Positions 1 through 8,306 are shown, counted from the stretch's first letter. The stretch: 28,247 nt of DNA from DATEMK01 sp039914625 (GCA_039914625.1 JBDSOU010000206.1:1-28247), one strand, 5' to 3'. The notes: generated by a model from the sequence alone, not told the origin. Numbers and translations: made by a program.

Positions 1-2
1 TT

Positions 3-1043
3 CTTTTGGAAAAAAACAATTACCCTTTTCACAAAGTATGCGGTGAATATATTTCAATGGAATCCTGGAAATTCCTGGAGCGAATGGGCCTGCCGCTTGC
101 AGAAATGAATGTTCCGAAAATTACGGAACTGATTATTTCATCTCCCAACGGAAATTTTTTAAAGCATAATTTGAATTTGGGTGGATTCGGAATCAGCCGT
201 TTTACTCTTGATAAAATGCTTGCTGATATTGCGGTAAAAGAAGGGGTTATTCTTTCAGATGGTAAAAAAGTTTTCTCTGTTACTTTTCAAAACAATTTGC
301 ATTTTGTTTCAACGGGGGATTCAACTTATGGTGCCACCGTAGTGGCAGGGGCTTACGGCAAGCGTTCTAATCTTGATTATTTTTTTAAACGCAAATTTTT
401 TTTCGCTCCATCTTCCGCGCAGAACAATTATGTGGGTGTAAAGTATCATGTAAAAGCAGATTTGCCTGATGAGCGAATTGAACTTCACAATTTCGAGAGC
501 GGTTATTGCGGAATTTCAAAAGTGGATAACGATCGCCACTGTCTTTGTTATATGACCACTTCGGGTAATCTTCAGAGAATGAATAATAATATTCAGCAGA
601 TGGAAGAAAAAATTCTGATGAAAAATCCTTTTCTGAAAAAATATTTTTTTGAATTCCCGAAACTGGCAGAGGCGCCCTGCGTGATTTCGCAAATCAGCTT
701 TTCCCGTAAACCGCTTGTTGAAGATCATGTGCTTATGGCTGGTGATGCTGCAGGGATGATTACCCCACTCTGCGGAAATGGAATGAGCATGGCCATGCAT
801 GCTTCTGCAATTGCCGCTCCTTTAATAGTTTCTTTTCTTGAAAATAAAATTTCGAGAAATGAATTAGAGCATTGTTATAAAAAGGAATGGAATAAAAATT
901 TTTCATTCCGGCTTTCCGCGGGGAGAAAGTTGCAATCGCTTTTCGGAAAAAGCTTTACAACCAACACCGTGATAGGAGGCTTAAGACATTTTCCGGGAAT
1001 TGTGAATTTCCTTGTTGATTTAACACATGGAAAAAGTTTTTGA
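3..1043 (+). CDS. FAD-dependent oxidoreductase (geranylgeranyl reductase-like), 5' partial
   Basis: This is the C-terminal part of a flavin-dependent oxidoreductase or monooxygenase of the NAD(P)/FAD-dependent, geranylgeranyl-reductase-like superfamily. The reading frame is open to the window edge, and its first residues (LLEK) look like the end of the second strand of an N-terminal Rossmann fold. The GxGxxG dinucleotide motif is therefore probably just upstream, with about 35 residues missing. Visible family marks are the KVCGEYIS segment near the start and the second FAD motif VLMAGDAAG, followed by PLCGNGMSMAMHAS, around residues 240-265. In related Bacteroidota such enzymes often sit next to a type III polyketide synthase and a methyltransferase; those would lie outside the window, so this context is inference. 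The substrate is unknown. The TTG at position 6 is not a credible start, because the coding pattern continues upstream of it. Confidence 0.85.
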   Translation, partial: LLEKNNYPFHKVCGEYISMESWKFLERMGLPLAEMNVPKITELIISSPNGNFLKHNLNLGGFGISRFTLDKMLADIAVKEGVILSDGKKVFSVTFQNNLHFVSTGDSTYGATVVAGAYGKRSNLDYFFKRKFFFAPSSAQNNYVGVKYHVKADLPDERIELHNFESGYCGISKVDNDRHCLCYMTTSGNLQRMNNNIQQMEEKILMKNPFLKKYFFEFPKLAEAPCVISQISFSRKPLVEDHVLMAGDAAGMITPLCGNGMSMAMHASAIAAPLIVSFLENKISRNELEHCYKKEWNKNFSFRLSAGRKLQSLFGKSFTTNTVIGGLRHFPGIVNFLVDLTHGKSF

Positions 1044-1068
1044 ATGGCGATTTGCTTTAGTATGTTTG
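1039..1068 (+). promoter_or_regulatory. Bacteroidota-type promoter for the glycosyltransferase gene
   Basis: A TTTG box at 1039-1042 is followed after 18 nt by TATGTTTG at 1061-1068, an exact match to the TAnnTTTG -7 element. The -33 box overlaps the stop codon of the upstream oxidoreductase gene. The start codon at 1085 is 16 nt beyond the -7 box, giving a very short leader. The glycosyltransferase can therefore be transcribed on its own. Confidence 0.75.
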
Positions 1069-1084
1069 TGCGATTAAGATCAAT

Positions 1085-2260
1085 ATGACTTTTCAAAAAA
1101 GAGAAAAAGCAGTACTTCCTCACATTGTTGCAGGAACTAATTCTTTGGGTTACCCGCAACGAAGAAATTTTGTGTCACTACCTTTTAAAAAATATAGATT
1201 CAAAAAATATTACGACCTGTATAGCGTCATGGAACGGGTGTATTACCGGTTATCGCACCGATCGAGCTATTATTTTTTGAACACCTTTAATGATTTTGGT
1301 TTGCAAAGTGCCCCGTTTTTTCATTTTTTTAATACGATCAGCTTCGGAAAAAAGCCATGGCTTACCACATTTGAAACCGACCTTCCGCGATGGGGCGATT
1401 TTGTAAGTGTTAAAAAAGCAGAAAGGGCAATACGGGCGCTGGCCGGTTCTGACTGCAAAGCGATTATTGCTATTTCAGAAAGTACGGCCGCTCACCAGCG
1501 CGCACGAATGGATAAATATTATTCTTCTTATAAGGATGCTCTTTATTCGAAGATGCAAATACTTCACCCTCCACAAGCATTGTGTGTAAAAGAGTATGGT
1601 CTAAAGAAACTGGACAGCGACTATATAACTTTTACCCTTGTGGGGAACGAATTATTTACCAAGGGCGGACGTGAAGTGTTGCGGGTATTTGACAGGCTGC
1701 TGGAAAAAAAAATGTCTGTGAAGCTGCATATAGTTTCGGGGTTTGAATATGGCGATTATGCAACTAAAAGCACTGTTGATGACGTGACCGAAGCAGTGAG
1801 AATAACAGCAAAGTACCCGGAAAATATTTTTCGCCATTCGCAGCTTCCAAATGTAAAAGTGCTGGAACTGTTAAACCTGTCGCATATCGGGATATTGACT
1901 TCGTGGGCTGATACATACGGGTACTCGGTGCTTGAAGCGCAGGCAAGCGGCTGCCCGGTCATTACTACGAATGTGCGCGCACTGCCGGAAATAAATGATG
2001 CGGATGCAGGATGGGTGATACCGGTGCCAGTTAATTCGCTGGGAGATGCACTGTGTATCACCCCTGAAGAAAGAAAAAAATTTTCTGATTTGCTTACGGA
2101 ACAATTGTATATTGTAATCAAAGACATCATTGATAATCCCGCGCAGATTGAAACGAAAGGGAAAAAATCCATTGAGCGTATTGTGAAGTTTCATAACCCG
2201 GAGGATTGTGCGGAACGGCTGGAGAAAATTTATGATTTAATTTTGGCAGTTGGAAGCTAG
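1085..2260 (+). CDS. glycosyltransferase family 4 (GT-B fold)
   Basis: A cytoplasmic retaining glycosyltransferase, 391 aa, which probably transfers a sugar from a nucleotide-sugar donor during surface glycan or glycolipid synthesis; donor and acceptor cannot be read from the sequence. The C-terminal donor-binding half is clear. VLELLNLSHIGILTSWADTYGYSVLEAQASG (read as separate blocks LLNLSHIGILTSW and YGYSVLEAQASG) leads into CPVITT and ALPEIND, which is the classic family 4 E-x7-E region. The N-terminal acceptor half is divergent. Repeated aromatic and basic residues near the start (KKYRFKKYYDLY) could favour membrane association, which is speculative. It has its own promoter. Its last codons and stop lie inside a short phased repeat (2248-2268), so the C-terminal residues VGS may be a recent replacement. 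A convergent radical SAM gene follows. Confidence 0.85.
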   Translation: MTFQKREKAVLPHIVAGTNSLGYPQRRNFVSLPFKKYRFKKYYDLYSVMERVYYRLSHRSSYYFLNTFNDFGLQSAPFFHFFNTISFGKKPWLTTFETDLPRWGDFVSVKKAERAIRALAGSDCKAIIAISESTAAHQRARMDKYYSSYKDALYSKMQILHPPQALCVKEYGLKKLDSDYITFTLVGNELFTKGGREVLRVFDRLLEKKMSVKLHIVSGFEYGDYATKSTVDDVTEAVRITAKYPENIFRHSQLPNVKVLELLNLSHIGILTSWADTYGYSVLEAQASGCPVITTNVRALPEINDADAGWVIPVPVNSLGDALCITPEERKKFSDLLTEQLYIVIKDIIDNPAQIETKGKKSIERIVKFHNPEDCAERLEKIYDLILAVGS

Positions 2261-2268
2261 AAGTTGCA
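2248..2268. repeat. phased 7-bp repeat remnant (three units)
   Basis: Three consecutive heptamers, AGTTGGA, then AGCTAGA, then AGTTGCA, follow the consensus A-R-Y-T-R-G-W. This is the same consensus as the long array before uppP (20072-20148), read on the other strand. The TAG stop of the glycosyltransferase (2258-2260) is inside the middle unit. Confidence 0.55.
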
Positions 2269-2353
2269 TGAAGGGGTTGAATGTAATTTTTTGGTGAGCA
2301 AACAGAAATAATAAAGTGAATAAATCAGAACATACAAAATCGCATTCAAAAAT

Positions 2354-3376
2354 CTATGCCCATACTTTAGTTCCTTCTGTGCAGTTTTTGCACATGTCAA
2401 TTTCGCTGCGGGAGCGTAAAACATCGGCACGGAATTTCTGGTAAAGCTCGTTGTTCCACAGATCACGAAAAGCCTGCTCTTTTAAATCGCCCATTTTGTA
2501 CCATGCATCTTTGTCGAAACAGCAGGGCACTACAATGCCGTCCCACGTGATAACGCAACTATGCCAGAGTTTCCAGCAATGGTTGATGAGGCGGTTTTTT
2601 ATTTTATAGGTGCCGTCAGCTTGCAGAGCGTAACGTGAGTATTTATCGTTTTCGGGAATGAAGGGGCTGCCGTGCTCGTAGTCATATACCTGCGCTGTTT
2701 TTAAACCTACTTCGTTTACGCCAAGTTCTTTTGCCAGCTTTTGCACATCATCTATCTGATGTTCGTTAGGTTTTACCACGAGGAACTGGAAAATGACATG
2801 CGGAGTTTTTGATTTTAATTCGCGTTTCCATTTCACTATATTTTTGGTCCCTGCAATGACTTTGTCTAACTGACCTCCTATACGATAACTTTCGTAGGTT
2901 TCCTGCGTGGTTCCGTCAATGGAAATGATGAGGCGGTCTAAGCCGGATTCGACAGTTTTGCGGGCATTATCATCATCAAGGTAATGGGCGTTGGTGGAGG
3001 TGGCGGTGTAAATTCCTTTGGAGGAAGCGTGCTTTACAAGGTCGAGAAAGTTTTTATTGAGATACGGTTCGCCCTGGAAATAAAAAATGAGGTAGAGCAA
3101 ATCTTTTTCGATTTCGTCAATGGTCTTTTTAAAAAAATCCTGGTCGAGCATTCCTGTTTTGCGCGTAAATGAACGCAATCCGCTGGGGCATTCGGGGCAC
3201 CGCAAGTTGCATGAGGTGGTCGGCTCAAATGAAATGCTGAGAGGCATTCCCCAATGAACGGGCCTACTGCTCCATTTAGAAACATAGTACCCGCTGAGCA
3301 CTTTAGCAGCATTCCATGTTCTGCGCGGAGTGAGCTTGGAGAGGAAATTGAGACCATCTGAGAAGCTTCGATTCAT
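2354..3376 (-). CDS. radical SAM/SPASM domain protein
   Basis: A 340-aa radical S-adenosylmethionine enzyme with a C-terminal SPASM domain. The [4Fe-4S] site is the CxxxCxxC motif in CNLRCPEC (Cys56, Cys60, Cys63), and YLIFYFQGEPYLN holds the GGEP-like SAM segment. The C-terminal part carries further cysteines (HCWKLWHSC, VVPCCFD, MCKNC) that would bind auxiliary clusters. SPASM proteins include peptide-modifying maturases and sugar-dehydrating enzymes. No short precursor peptide gene is apparent nearby, and neighbouring glycan genes make a carbohydrate or lipid role possible, but the substrate is unknown. It lies downstream of the SRPBCC gene on the same strand, 85 bp away. The gap is filled largely by a 7-bp repeat array that stops 4 nt before the ATG. 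An N-terminal basic region (residues 1-40) precedes the radical SAM barrel. Confidence 0.9.
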   Translation of the reverse strand: MNRSFSDGLNFLSKLTPRRTWNAAKVLSGYYVSKWSSRPVHWGMPLSISFEPTTSCNLRCPECPSGLRSFTRKTGMLDQDFFKKTIDEIEKDLLYLIFYFQGEPYLNKNFLDLVKHASSKGIYTATSTNAHYLDDDNARKTVESGLDRLIISIDGTTQETYESYRIGGQLDKVIAGTKNIVKWKRELKSKTPHVIFQFLVVKPNEHQIDDVQKLAKELGVNEVGLKTAQVYDYEHGSPFIPENDKYSRYALQADGTYKIKNRLINHCWKLWHSCVITWDGIVVPCCFDKDAWYKMGDLKEQAFRDLWNNELYQKFRADVLRSRSEIDMCKNCTEGTKVWA

Positions 3377-3380
3377 TATC

Positions 3381-3419
3381 TGCGAATTACAAATTATTAC
3401 GAATATACGAATTGCGAAT
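3381..3419. repeat. 7-bp repeat array upstream of the radical SAM gene
   Basis: Five heptamers close to TACGAAT (units TGCGAAT, TACAAAT, TACGAAT, TACGAAT, TGCGAAT) are separated by one 3-bp and one 1-bp slip. The array starts 4 nt upstream of the radical SAM start codon, so it would form most of the 5' leader of that gene. A weaker heptad pattern based on CAGCAAC and CGGCAAT on the minus strand seems to continue to about 3460. Confidence 0.6.
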
Positions 3420-3461
3420 CTTGTTTGTCAACTATTTGCTTGCTATTGCCGGTTGCTGTTC

Positions 3462-3872
3462 TCACAATTCAGACGTGAAATAGTCGTTGAGCGGTTCAAA
3501 TACAAAGTCTATCCAGCCGTCTTTGTGCTTATTGGATTCTTCTAAAGATGGAAAATCTGTATGTTCTAAAATAATTTCAGTCCCTGCTTTGTGAGGGTTA
3601 AAAGTGTAAGTAACCATAGATGGAACGGTTTTTTTATCCCATTCAGAGGGTTTCCATGAATAAGAAAGTTTTTTGCCTGGGTTGTAGATCAGCACTTTCC
3701 CGGTTACCCATTCGTCAAATAATTCAAATTCTCCTCCCTCTTTTTCTGAAACTTTGCCTTTTGCATCGCTCCATTTTTTAATGATGGAAGTTTTGGTTAA
3801 TGCGTCAAATACAATTTCAGGCGTGGCATAAACAATGTACTTTAATTTGAATGAGAATTTTTTCTCGGGCAT
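3462..3872 (-). CDS. SRPBCC family protein (AHSA1-like START domain)
   Basis: A small cytosolic protein, 136 aa, of the SRPBCC/Bet v1-like fold, in the activator-of-Hsp90-ATPase-1-like group. The start matches the family (YIVYATPEIVFDALT, then IIKKWSDAKG), the middle has EGGEFELFDEWVTGKV, and it ends with TEIILEHTDFPS and a C-terminal helix containing WIDFVFEPLNDYF. Such proteins bind a hydrophobic ligand in a central cavity, and the ligand here is unknown. I chose ATG at 3872 rather than the TTG two codons upstream, because that TTG lies in the predicted -7 promoter box. The promoter sits so close that the mRNA should be leaderless or nearly so. The metalloprotease terminator lies just upstream, so this is the first gene of its unit, with the radical SAM gene possibly second. 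Confidence 0.85.
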   Translation of the reverse strand: MPEKKFSFKLKYIVYATPEIVFDALTKTSIIKKWSDAKGKVSEKEGGEFELFDEWVTGKVLIYNPGKKLSYSWKPSEWDKKTVPSMVTYTFNPHKAGTEIILEHTDFPSLEESNKHKDGWIDFVFEPLNDYFTSEL

Positions 3873-3875
3873 TTT

Positions 3876-3906
3876 CAAAGGTACTGAATTACAATTTTAA
3901 AACAAA
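3876..3906 (-). promoter_or_regulatory. promoter of the SRPBCC gene, predicted leaderless
   Basis: On the minus strand, TTTG (3903-3906) is followed after exactly 19 nt by TACCTTTG (3876-3883), a full match to the Bacteroidota consensus. Only 3 nt separate the -7 box from the ATG at 3872, which places the expected transcription start at or within the start codon. Confidence 0.8.
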
Positions 3907-3910
3907 TAAG

Positions 3911-3938
3911 AAACTAAAAAGGCAGCACTGCTGCTGCC
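3911..3938 (-). terminator. intrinsic terminator after the metalloprotease pair
   Basis: Read on the minus strand, a perfect 7-bp GC-rich stem (GGCAGCA and TGCTGCC, 3921-3938) with a 4-nt loop is followed by a T-rich tract (TTTTTAGTTT, 3911-3920). It lies 25 bp beyond the stop codon of the second metalloprotease gene. Confidence 0.85.
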
Positions 3939-3963
3939 CATTTATTATGGATGAATGCTTGAA

Positions 3964-6057
3964 TTACTTCAAAACTAATTTTTTTACGGAACGGCTTTCT
4001 CCGATTGTCAGGGTTACAAAATAAACACCGTTGTCAATATCGTTTTCCACATCATACTGATATTCCCCGGAAGGGAGGCTTTTTTCTACCATTGTTTGTA
4101 CTTCGCGCCCGGCTACATCATAAATGGTGAGCTGCACATTATTTTTTTCAGCTAACGTAAAAGAAATATGCGCTTTTGCATGAGCGGGATTAGGATATAC
4201 GTCAAAATTCATCTGTACAGCATTCTCTTCATTAATGCCTACCGTTCCATTGAGGTTGAGATCATCAATGTATAAATTATTTCCTGTATTTTGTGTATAT
4301 TCAAATTTAAACCTGATGTTAGGATGCCCTGAAACAACCGAGCTTGCAAGGTTTACGGTGTCGCGATGCCATTGGGCAGCATTAGGTGTAAAGTTAGAAG
4401 AAACCAGTCCGGCTGTTGAAAGCGCAGTGCCGGCTTTTGTATAACGCAACGACCATAGTTGTCCGCAGGTGGACGAAGCATAAATTTTAAGCTGATCGGT
4501 GGTTGCATTGGAGCGGTAGGCAAATGCCCTCCAGAAATACAGCTGCGTGTTAGAAATGTTTGAAAGATCAAAGCTCGTGGTAATTAACTGGTCAGCAGTT
4601 CCGGAAGGATTGCCACTATAATTATTAATTCTCATGCTGGTAAAGCCCGTATGCGCTGCTGTAGTGGATTGTTCCCATGGATTTCCGCCATCATTAATAA
4701 CATACCAGTCGTTGCCGGGAATAGTGATGCTTTCAAAACCTTCTGAATAAGGAAGAGCGCCTACTGAAGCCCATGAAGGACTAACAATGACCATACCCGA
4801 AACTGTTTTTGTATCCGTACCTGAGGAATTAGTAACGGTGAGTGTAACATCATAGGTTCCGGCATTGGTGTATTGAATGGTTGGATTGGCAGAAGTGTCA
4901 CTTGTGGGAGTTCCACCTGAGAAAGACCATAGCCTTGTGAGCGGTGTTCCGTTAAGATTCATGGTAGCATCAATAAATGAAGCGGAATTTCCGGCACAAA
5001 TAAATTTTGGTGAAGAATTAAAATTCACAAGGGGAACGCAGGTGTAATTTGTGCCATCAGTTCCAGTAGCTAAGCGGTTAGCAGATGTCCAAAGATTGTT
5101 TCTTAGCCCAACTCCAGATAACAAAGCTGCTCTCATACGGTTTTTCTGTCCAAGAGTGTACATTTTGCCACAATAGGAATAATCCATATAGTTCTGATAG
5201 TTTTCGATTACAGGCGGGTTGCAAATGGCGGCATTGGCAGGCAACGGGCAAATACTCCATCCTTTGGTAATGGGTGTATCGGTAACACCATCATCACCGC
5301 AAGCCACACCCGGGCTGTTAGTACTTCCCCAGGGATGCTGCAGATTCAGGTAATGGCCTACTTCATGAGTCAATGCTCTGGAAGTATAAACACTACCGGT
5401 ACCAATGCTTCCGATATAATCAGAAAGAATTAAGACACCGTCTTTACCGGGAGGTGCAAATCCGGGATAATATGCGTAACCGGCAACTCCCACCGAACCG
5501 ATGGTTTTCACGCTCCAAATATTAAGATACTTATTCTGGGGCCAGTTATTTAATTTTGATGCGTCATCCGCTGCATTGGTAAGCGGTGAAACTATCCTGT
5601 CAATTCCATTGGTGCAATTTCCGCTGGGATCCAACTGGGCTAAGCGAAATTCAATCTCTGCATCAGATGCAATCCCGGTAAAGGAAGGAATGATTACATT
5701 GGTATCGGCATTGAGCTTGCGGTAATCGCGGTTTAAAACATTTACTGCATCAATAATCTGTGCATCGCTTATATTTTCAGCACCCCATTGATGAATCACA
5801 TGAAAAACGACAGGAATGATATAAACGACTCCTTGTATCTTTTGATTGCCCGATTGAATCACTTGCTTTGCGTAATCGGCCGTCTGCTTTTCAAGTTTTG
5901 CCTGGTTTGCTGCATATTCAGGATGTTTTGCCAAGGCTTTTGCATTCATTTCGGTTGTAGCGCAAAACTGACGAACATCGCTTTGCGCATAAGTACCGGG
6001 AATAGTTATTAAAGAATAAAGAAGGATGGTGACGAGGACTAATAAATTTTTTTTCAT
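3964..6057 (-). CDS. M43-family zinc metalloprotease, PKD and type A T9SS sorting domain (copy 2)
   Basis: A secreted zinc endopeptidase, 697 aa, of the pappalysin/cytophagalysin family M43. Parts in order: signal peptide (residues 1-24, ending GTYAQ), propeptide-like region, catalytic domain with HEVGHYLNLQH (His231, Glu232, His235, His241) and the Met-turn NYMDY (289-293), a PKD domain (about 341-427), a choice-of-anchor-J/MAM-like beta-sandwich (about 435-605), and a C-terminal type A sorting domain. That last domain has DVYPNPAHAK, YDVAGREV and ends KKLVLK. Export would use Sec and then T9SS, with release or attachment at the surface. It is 25 bp downstream of a close paralogue and is probably cotranscribed from the promoter at 8206-8237, ending at the terminator at 3911-3938. 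Natural substrates are unknown. The catalytic residues are intact. Confidence 0.92.
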   Translation of the reverse strand: MKKNLLVLVTILLYSLITIPGTYAQSDVRQFCATTEMNAKALAKHPEYAANQAKLEKQTADYAKQVIQSGNQKIQGVVYIIPVVFHVIHQWGAENISDAQIIDAVNVLNRDYRKLNADTNVIIPSFTGIASDAEIEFRLAQLDPSGNCTNGIDRIVSPLTNAADDASKLNNWPQNKYLNIWSVKTIGSVGVAGYAYYPGFAPPGKDGVLILSDYIGSIGTGSVYTSRALTHEVGHYLNLQHPWGSTNSPGVACGDDGVTDTPITKGWSICPLPANAAICNPPVIENYQNYMDYSYCGKMYTLGQKNRMRAALLSGVGLRNNLWTSANRLATGTDGTNYTCVPLVNFNSSPKFICAGNSASFIDATMNLNGTPLTRLWSFSGGTPTSDTSANPTIQYTNAGTYDVTLTVTNSSGTDTKTVSGMVIVSPSWASVGALPYSEGFESITIPGNDWYVINDGGNPWEQSTTAAHTGFTSMRINNYSGNPSGTADQLITTSFDLSNISNTQLYFWRAFAYRSNATTDQLKIYASSTCGQLWSLRYTKAGTALSTAGLVSSNFTPNAAQWHRDTVNLASSVVSGHPNIRFKFEYTQNTGNNLYIDDLNLNGTVGINEENAVQMNFDVYPNPAHAKAHISFTLAEKNNVQLTIYDVAGREVQTMVEKSLPSGEYQYDVENDIDNGVYFVTLTIGESRSVKKLVLK

Positions 6058-6082
6058 GCCGGATGTTTTTCTGGTTATTTTA

Positions 6083-8179
6083 TTAATATAAGACTAATTT
6101 TTTTACAGTTGAATGATCTCCTATCGAAAGGCGAATATAATAAATGCCATTGTCGAGATTACCGTCAACGTCATATTGATATTCACCGGCATCAAGGTTT
6201 TGTTCATCAAGTGTGCTCACCTGGCGACCTGTTACATCATAAATCTGAAGACGTATAAAACTTTTTTCAATTAATGCAAAGGAAACATTAGCTTTGGTAT
6301 GAGCTGGATTCGGATATACTTCAAAATTCAACTGCTCAGCGAGGAGTTCGTTCATACCTACCACTCCGTTAAGATTAATATCGTCTAAATAAATATTATT
6401 GCCGGTATCCTGGAAGTATTCAAACTTGAACCGCACACCGGGATGCCCAGAAACCGCAGTGCTTGCAAGGTTCACCGTATCTTTGTCCCACTGTAAAGCA
6501 GAAGGCACAAAATTAGATGACAATAAACCGGCTGTACCTAACGCAATTCCTGTTTTAGTGTAGCGCAAGGTCCAGATCTGACCGCAAGTTGTTGATGCGT
6601 AAACCTTGAGATAATCTTCGGATGAATTAGATCGGTAAGCAAATGCTCTCCAGAATGTAAGCGATGTGCCTGAAACATTAGTAAGGTCGAAGCTTGTAGT
6701 AATTAAATTATCTCTGCTGTTTGTCGGGTTGCCTGAATAGTTATTGATTCTCATGCTGGTGAATCCTGTATGAGCTGCAACAGATGTTTGCTCCCAGGTA
6801 TTTCCGACATCGTTATAAACAAACCAATCATTGCCGGGAACAGTGATAGATTCAAAGCCTTCCTGGAACGGAAGCGTACCAATAACACCTGATGCGGGAC
6901 TTACCACTACCATACCCACAGCAGTTTTTGTATTGGTTCCCGCTGAGTTAGTAACTGTGAGCGTCACATCATACGTGCCGGGAGTGCTGTACAGCACAGC
7001 AACATTTTGAGTAGTGGCATTTGGAGGACTGCCCCCCTGGAATGTCCAGGTCCATGTTGTGGGATCTCCATTCCATGAGCCATCTTCAAAACTAAGTGTT
7101 GTTCCGGCACAAATCAATTTGGTTTCAGTAACAAAATCAGCAACTGGTGTACAGGTAACTGGCGGTGTTCCGTCAGTTCCTGTGGCTATAAGATTTGCGG
7201 CAGTATGTAAATCTTTTCTTGTCCATAAAGGGTTGACCAATGCTGCATCCATACGCTGGCTTTGACCTATGGAAAAAATATTCTGACAACTCCCATTGGT
7301 GTAATCCATATAATCAGGAAAAAGCGCGCCATTAGGAGCGTTGCCACAGGCGGCATCAATTTTGGGCCATGTAGGACAGGTAGAAAAATTCACATTTTGA
7401 ACGGGAGTGTCAAACACCAAATCATTTCCACAGGTAGCATCACCCCATATGTGGCGTAAATTCAGCCAGTGTCCGACCTCATGAGTTGCTGTTCGACCCA
7501 TACCACCATTAGCAGCCGCAGCACCAATGCTGCCGGTCCAGTCGTATTTAAGTACTACACCATCAGTAGTTGCAGTGCCACCGGGAAATTGAGCATATCC
7601 TATTATTATTCCATTTACTCCACTGGTGTTCAGAATGCTTTTCACAACCCACATATTGAGATATTTATTGCTGGGCCAATAATCAAATGCTTTAATATTG
7701 TCGCGTGCATCATTGGTAAGATGCGAAAATCTACGGGTTATTCCATCAGTACAATTTCCGTTAGGATCTAATTGTGCCAACCTGAATTCAATCTGGCAAT
7801 CTGCTCCGAGCGATTGAAAAACAGCCGGTGTATTGACAGTATCGGCATTTAATCTCCTGTAATCCTTGTTCAGGATATCCATTTGATCAAGTATTTGTGC
7901 CATGGAAATATTTTCAGCGCCTCCTTCATGTATCACATGAAAAACCACCGGAATAATTCGGACTACACTTGCTGTTTTTTGATTCGCATGATCAGAAATA
8001 TATTTCTGAGTCATAATTTCGTCCTGCTCCCGTTTCAACAGGAGGGAAGGGTCTTTAGCGGCATTTTGCTGAAATAGAATTTCACTCAAACACCAGTCGG
8101 TTTGCTGAGCGTTTACAAATTGAGGAATCGCGGAAATTACCAATACTGCTATCAGAATTGCCAAGTAAATTTTTTTCAT
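6083..8179 (-). CDS. M43-family zinc metalloprotease, PKD and type A T9SS sorting domain (copy 1)
   Basis: The paralogue and operon leader of the gene at 3964-6057, 698 aa, with the same architecture. It has a signal peptide (1-24, ending FVNAQ) and a catalytic domain with HEVGHWLNLRH (His233, Glu234, His237, His243) and Met-turn DYMDY (289-293). A PKD domain follows (about 343-430), then a jelly-roll-like anchor domain and a type A T9SS sorting domain ending KKLVLY. The pair share long identical blocks in the anchor domain, such as HTGFTSMRINNYSGNP. They differ more around the loops before the zinc motif and between the motif and the Met-turn, where this copy has extra Gly/Ala residues (GAAAANGGMG). 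That pattern suggests tandem duplication with divergence near the active-site cleft. A good promoter lies 26 nt upstream. Confidence 0.92.
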   Translation of the reverse strand: MKKIYLAILIAVLVISAIPQFVNAQQTDWCLSEILFQQNAAKDPSLLLKREQDEIMTQKYISDHANQKTASVVRIIPVVFHVIHEGGAENISMAQILDQMDILNKDYRRLNADTVNTPAVFQSLGADCQIEFRLAQLDPNGNCTDGITRRFSHLTNDARDNIKAFDYWPSNKYLNMWVVKSILNTSGVNGIIIGYAQFPGGTATTDGVVLKYDWTGSIGAAAANGGMGRTATHEVGHWLNLRHIWGDATCGNDLVFDTPVQNVNFSTCPTWPKIDAACGNAPNGALFPDYMDYTNGSCQNIFSIGQSQRMDAALVNPLWTRKDLHTAANLIATGTDGTPPVTCTPVADFVTETKLICAGTTLSFEDGSWNGDPTTWTWTFQGGSPPNATTQNVAVLYSTPGTYDVTLTVTNSAGTNTKTAVGMVVVSPASGVIGTLPFQEGFESITVPGNDWFVYNDVGNTWEQTSVAAHTGFTSMRINNYSGNPTNSRDNLITTSFDLTNVSGTSLTFWRAFAYRSNSSEDYLKVYASTTCGQIWTLRYTKTGIALGTAGLLSSNFVPSALQWDKDTVNLASTAVSGHPGVRFKFEYFQDTGNNIYLDDINLNGVVGMNELLAEQLNFEVYPNPAHTKANVSFALIEKSFIRLQIYDVTGRQVSTLDEQNLDAGEYQYDVDGNLDNGIYYIRLSIGDHSTVKKLVLY

Positions 8180-8205
8180 TGTTTATGGGGATTAAATTTA
8201 AGCCA

Positions 8206-8237
8206 CAAAGTTAAGAGAAAAGAATCAATCCGCCAAA
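8206..8237 (-). promoter_or_regulatory. promoter of the metalloprotease operon
   Basis: On the minus strand, TTTG (8234-8237) and TAACTTTG (8206-8213) are separated by 20 nt, matching both elements of the Bacteroidota vegetative promoter. The ATG at 8179 is 26 nt beyond the -7 box. Confidence 0.75.
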
Positions 8238-8306
8238 GGCCGGGTAAGTTGTTCACAGTTTCACATTTGCATGTGGTTTTTGCTATATAAGCCGAACGGG
8301 AAATTG

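Noticed and set aside
6..8. TTG at position 6 as the true start of the first gene
   Set aside because: The FAD-binding Rossmann start is missing, and the frame is open to the window edge with family-like residues before it.
2984..3172. Gly-rich small frame within the radical SAM gene
   Set aside because: It is a shadow of the real gene; the Gly run comes from out-of-frame reading.
3873..3878. TTG start for the SRPBCC gene two codons upstream of the ATG
   Set aside because: The TTG is inside the exact -7 promoter box, so it would probably not be transcribed.
3964..8179. The paired metalloproteases as an assembly duplication
   Set aside because: The copies differ throughout at the nucleotide level and have different lengths in loops, so they are genuine paralogues.
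8262..8280. CACAT/ATGTG hairpin followed by a T run as terminator of the PLP-enzyme gene
   Set aside because: The T run is on the plus strand while that gene runs on the minus strand, and the stem is only 5 bp.
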